Position numbers and translations under genes: made by a program. This document shows positions 47,508 through 49,363 of a stretch of 49,363 nt of DNA, piece after piece. Within the stretch, counting starts at the first letter, position 1; each line of letters begins with the position of its first letter. The notes below the pieces were generated by a model, which was given only the letters and a program-made list of their open reading frames with translations, did not search any database and had not been told where the DNA came from. Location: assembly GCF_900100195.1 (NCBI RefSeq), contig NZ_FNES01000023.1:1-49363 (forward strand). The letters run 5' to 3'. Source of the stretch: Billgrantia gudaonensis. Lineage in GTDB: Bacteria; Pseudomonadota; Gammaproteobacteria; Pseudomonadales; Halomonadaceae.

Positions 47508-48103
47508 GGGCGACGATATGGGGGCTGAAAGCGTATCGGCGCATGGTGATGGGCTGTGCCTTCGGCTGCAGCCTGGCGGTGTTGTCATCGCTGGCGAATG
47601 CCACCGTAGTACCGCCTGCGTACTTCGACGCCGCAAGCCTGCACCAGGTCCCGCCAGAAGTGCTCTATGCAGTGGCCACGGCGGAATCGGTAGTCAGCTT
47701 GAAGGTGGGGCGCCGGCCCTGGCCCTGGACCCTGAACGTGGCGGGGGAGGGCTTCCAGTTCGCGACCCGTGAGGCCGCCTGCGACGCCTTGCTGCTGGCT
47801 CTCGAGGAGATCCGCCTCGTAGACGTGGGGATCACCCAGCTTAACGTGCGCTGGCAGCCGCAGCTGTTCGGCGCCGGCAAGCGCTTTTCCCATCCCTGTG
47901 ATGCCCTGAATCCCTACGCCAACCTGGAGGAGGCGGCCCGCCTGCTGCGCGGCCACTTCGATGCCACCGGCGACTGGGTGCAGGCGGCCGGGCGCTACCA
48001 CCGTCCTGCTGGGGGAGAGCCGGCGGCCCGCTACCGCCGCATCGTTGCCACTGAGCTCGAGCGGCTGAAAACGTCTCGCCAGCGGCAGCTGGCGGCTAAC
48101 TAA
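47504..48103 (+). CDS. lytic-transglycosylase-like conjugation protein
   Basis: A 199-residue exported protein with a signal-like N terminus (MVMGCAFGCSLAVLSSLANA). It has a compact SLT-type fold: FDAASLHQVPPEVLYAVATAESVV, whose Glu in ATAESV is the likely catalytic acid, then WPWTLNVAGEGFQFATREAACDALLLAL, the DVGITQLNVRWQPQ block and LNPYANLEEAARLLRGHFDATGDWVQAAGRYH. It locally opens peptidoglycan for the transfer channel. It overlaps the PFL_4693-like gene by four bases. Confidence 0.9.
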   Translation: MRATIWGLKAYRRMVMGCAFGCSLAVLSSLANATVVPPAYFDAASLHQVPPEVLYAVATAESVVSLKVGRRPWPWTLNVAGEGFQFATREAACDALLLALEEIRLVDVGITQLNVRWQPQLFGAGKRFSHPCDALNPYANLEEAARLLRGHFDATGDWVQAAGRYHRPAGGEPAARYRRIVATELERLKTSRQRQLAAN

Positions 48104-48117
48104 GGGAGGTTCCATCG

Positions 48118-48288
48118 ATGATTCACTCTGCCCCCTATCGTTGCCCTTACTGCGGGGCACCGGCCTGGCGCGAGCCCCGCGAGATCGAGCCGCCAATGGA
48201 CTACTGCCATGAAGAGGCCCATGGCTCCTGGGAGGAGTACCTGGGGGAGTGCGGTGAAGATACGTCGGGGGAGGTGCCTGATGCGTGA
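48118..48288 (+). CDS. 56-residue zinc-ribbon-like protein in the conjugation operon
   Basis: ATG 48118 has GGGAGG upstream, and the stop (TGA 48286-48288) overlaps the next gene's start at 48281. The peptide begins MIHSAPYRCPYCGAPAWREP, with one CxxC knuckle and a second Cys/His cluster (DYCHEEAH), followed by an acidic tail with one more Cys. It is too short for most automated gene calls. The function is unknown. It is probably translated as a coupler or is a small metal-binding accessory. Confidence 0.65.
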   Translation: MIHSAPYRCPYCGAPAWREPREIEPPMDYCHEEAHGSWEEYLGECGEDTSGEVPDA

Positions 48289-48850
48289 CCGTCGCTGCCG
48301 AGCTTTACCCGCCTTGGTCAGTGGGCTCTTCGCGTTGCTTGCCGCCGGCGCCCAGGCGGAAAAGATGCCGAGCATGTCCCCGGCCGAGCGGCCTGCCCTG
48401 GAGGTGCTCGCCGATCATGGCGGCGAGCCGGCCCGCCCCTACTTCGTGGCCATCGGCATGGCCGACGTGCCGGAGGAGGAGGGCTATACCCCGGATACGC
48501 GTGCGCCGGTGCCGTTCAGCGAGGCGGATATGCTGCCGGTGACCAGCGAGCGGTTATCGCCCGGCGAGGTGCGCTTTCGTCCACTGGAGCTGCCTAGCCG
48601 CATGACGCCCTTCTTCCTGGTCGGTGACGATGCGCTGTCGCTGCGCTGGCTGGAGGCCCGCGGGGAGACCCTGCGTGAGCTCAACGCGGTGGGATTGATC
48701 GTCGAGGTGGCCACGCCCGAGGGGCTTGAGCGCCTGCGCGAGGCGGCACCGGGGCTCGAGCTGCGCCCCACGCCGGGTGACGACCTTGCCCAGCGGCTGG
48801 GCCTGGCCCACTACCCGGTGCTGGTGTCGGCTCAGGGGCTGGAGCAATAG
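48281..48850 (+). CDS. PFL_4695-family ICE protein (TIGR03765)
   Basis: A 189-residue exported protein. ATG 48281, overlapping the zinc-ribbon gene, is chosen over an ATG at 48209 because it begins a normal signal peptide (RRCRALPALVSGLFALLAAGAQA). Family blocks are FVAIGMADVPEEEGY, PVTSERLSPGEVRFRPLELPSRMTPFFLVGDDALSLRWLEARGETL and LAQRLGLAHYPVLVSAQGLEQ. It is a periplasmic member of the transfer apparatus, next to traD as in other elements of this class. Confidence 0.92.
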   Translation: MRDRRCRALPALVSGLFALLAAGAQAEKMPSMSPAERPALEVLADHGGEPARPYFVAIGMADVPEEEGYTPDTRAPVPFSEADMLPVTSERLSPGEVRFRPLELPSRMTPFFLVGDDALSLRWLEARGETLRELNAVGLIVEVATPEGLERLREAAPGLELRPTPGDDLAQRLGLAHYPVLVSAQGLEQ

Positions 48851-48859
48851 GAGCGCGCA

Positions 48860-49363
48860 ATGAACCAGACACACCCCCTGGAGGCGCTGCTGCGCCCGGC
48901 GGTAGAGCTCAACACCGCCCTGGTCTGCCTGGCCTGTGCGGTACTCTGCATCATGGCGCCCTGGTCCCTAGCCCTGTCGCCCAGCGTGGGCTACGGCATG
49001 GCGGCGGGCTTTGCCGCCTTCGGGCTGTGGCGGGCTCGGCAGGCCTGGATGGTGCTGCGCTACCGTCGCAACATGAAGCGCCTGCCGCGCTTCGCGCTGC
49101 GCAGCCGGCAGATTCCGGTTAGCCAGCGGCTGCTGTGGATGGGCAAGGGCTTCAAGTGGGAGGCGCGCCACACCCAGCGGCTGCATGAGAGCCAGCAGCC
49201 CCACGTGCAGCGCTATCTGCGCCCGGGGCCGGCCTACCGCCTGGCCCGTGAGCTGGAGAACCGGCTGGAGCGCCATACTGCCGGTCGGCCGCTGGTGAAG
49301 CTGTTCGCCGCGGATGTGCCCTGGAATCCGGTGCGCCCGCTGCCGCCGGTGGGCGGCATGGCA
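48860..49363 (+). CDS. traD: TraD-type conjugative coupling protein, 5' part
   Basis: The first 168 codons of an SXT/TOL-type TraD (TIGR03743-like), open to the right edge. It starts at ATG 48860 (MNQTHPLEALLRPAVELNTA), nine bases after the PFL_4695-like stop. Two membrane segments lie near residues 15-35 and 40-56. The block RYRRNMKRLPRFALRSRQIPVSQRLLWMGKGFKWEARHTQRL is typical of the region before the ATPase domain, which lies outside the window. Coupling proteins bring the relaxosome to the transfer channel. Confidence 0.9.
   Translation, partial: MNQTHPLEALLRPAVELNTALVCLACAVLCIMAPWSLALSPSVGYGMAAGFAAFGLWRARQAWMVLRYRRNMKRLPRFALRSRQIPVSQRLLWMGKGFKWEARHTQRLHESQQPHVQRYLRPGPAYRLARELENRLERHTAGRPLVKLFAADVPWNPVRPLPPVGGMA

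Overview
The window looks like accessory DNA from a high-G+C gammaproteobacterium. The P2-type phage morphology and the PFGI-1/ICEHin1056-class conjugative element would fit a Halomonas-like host, but that assignment is inference: the window holds no housekeeping gene or complete RNA gene. Three mobile blocks lie side by side.

Block 1 (1-8.6 kb) is a patchwork defence and regulatory island. It opens with the 3' end of an IS3-family transposase whose right end interrupts an older gene. Next come an XRE/S24 self-cleaving-type repressor and an A+T-rich pair: an AAA ATPase and a TOPRIM-like partner, organised like OLD or PARIS anti-phage systems. Two small genes follow, then a converging vsr / restriction endonuclease / cytosine-5 methyltransferase operon. 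A near-consensus LexA (SOS) box lies in the divergent gap between the methyltransferase and a UmuD-like gene that has lost its catalytic serine.

Block 2 (8.4-31.7 kb) is an almost complete P2-like virion and lysis cassette in the order D, U, T, E/E', FII, FI, G, H, I, J, W, V, S, R, lysis genes, X, L, M, N, O, all on the minus strand, with P and Q on the plus strand. The P2-type -1 frameshift site at E/E' is conserved. A dyad GTTGT-N13-ACAAC lies upstream of FI, of V and between O and P, exactly where P2 late promoters sit. Plus-strand, lower-G+C cargo genes (morons) interrupt the cassette between U and T, between FI and G (twice, separated by a chimeric FI/G fragment) and between V and S (a RelE/XRE toxin-antitoxin pair). 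No phage integrase, replication protein, cox or ogr gene is visible, so the prophage looks truncated or domesticated.

Block 3 (32.1-49.4 kb, runs off the window) is the parA end of a PFGI-1-class integrative conjugative element. It abuts a 45-bp fragment matching the 3' half of tRNA-Thr(TGT), the probable att site. A tightly coupled maintenance and replication operon (ParA, DnaB, DUF7673-like, HicA-like, ParB, DUF2857, STY4528-like, PFL_4669-like) ends in nine 19-bp palindromes at an exact 49-bp period. Then come DUF3158-like, SSB, topoisomerase III, an 800-bp non-coding stretch with two mutually exclusive hairpins, small cargo genes, DUF3577, and the start of the conjugation operon (PilL lipoprotein, PFL_4693, transglycosylase-like, PFL_4695, TraD).

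The most promising undescribed items are the 49-bp palindrome array, the moron locus with its chimeric scar, the ATPase/TOPRIM pair next to an SOS-type repressor, and the hairpin switch downstream of topB.
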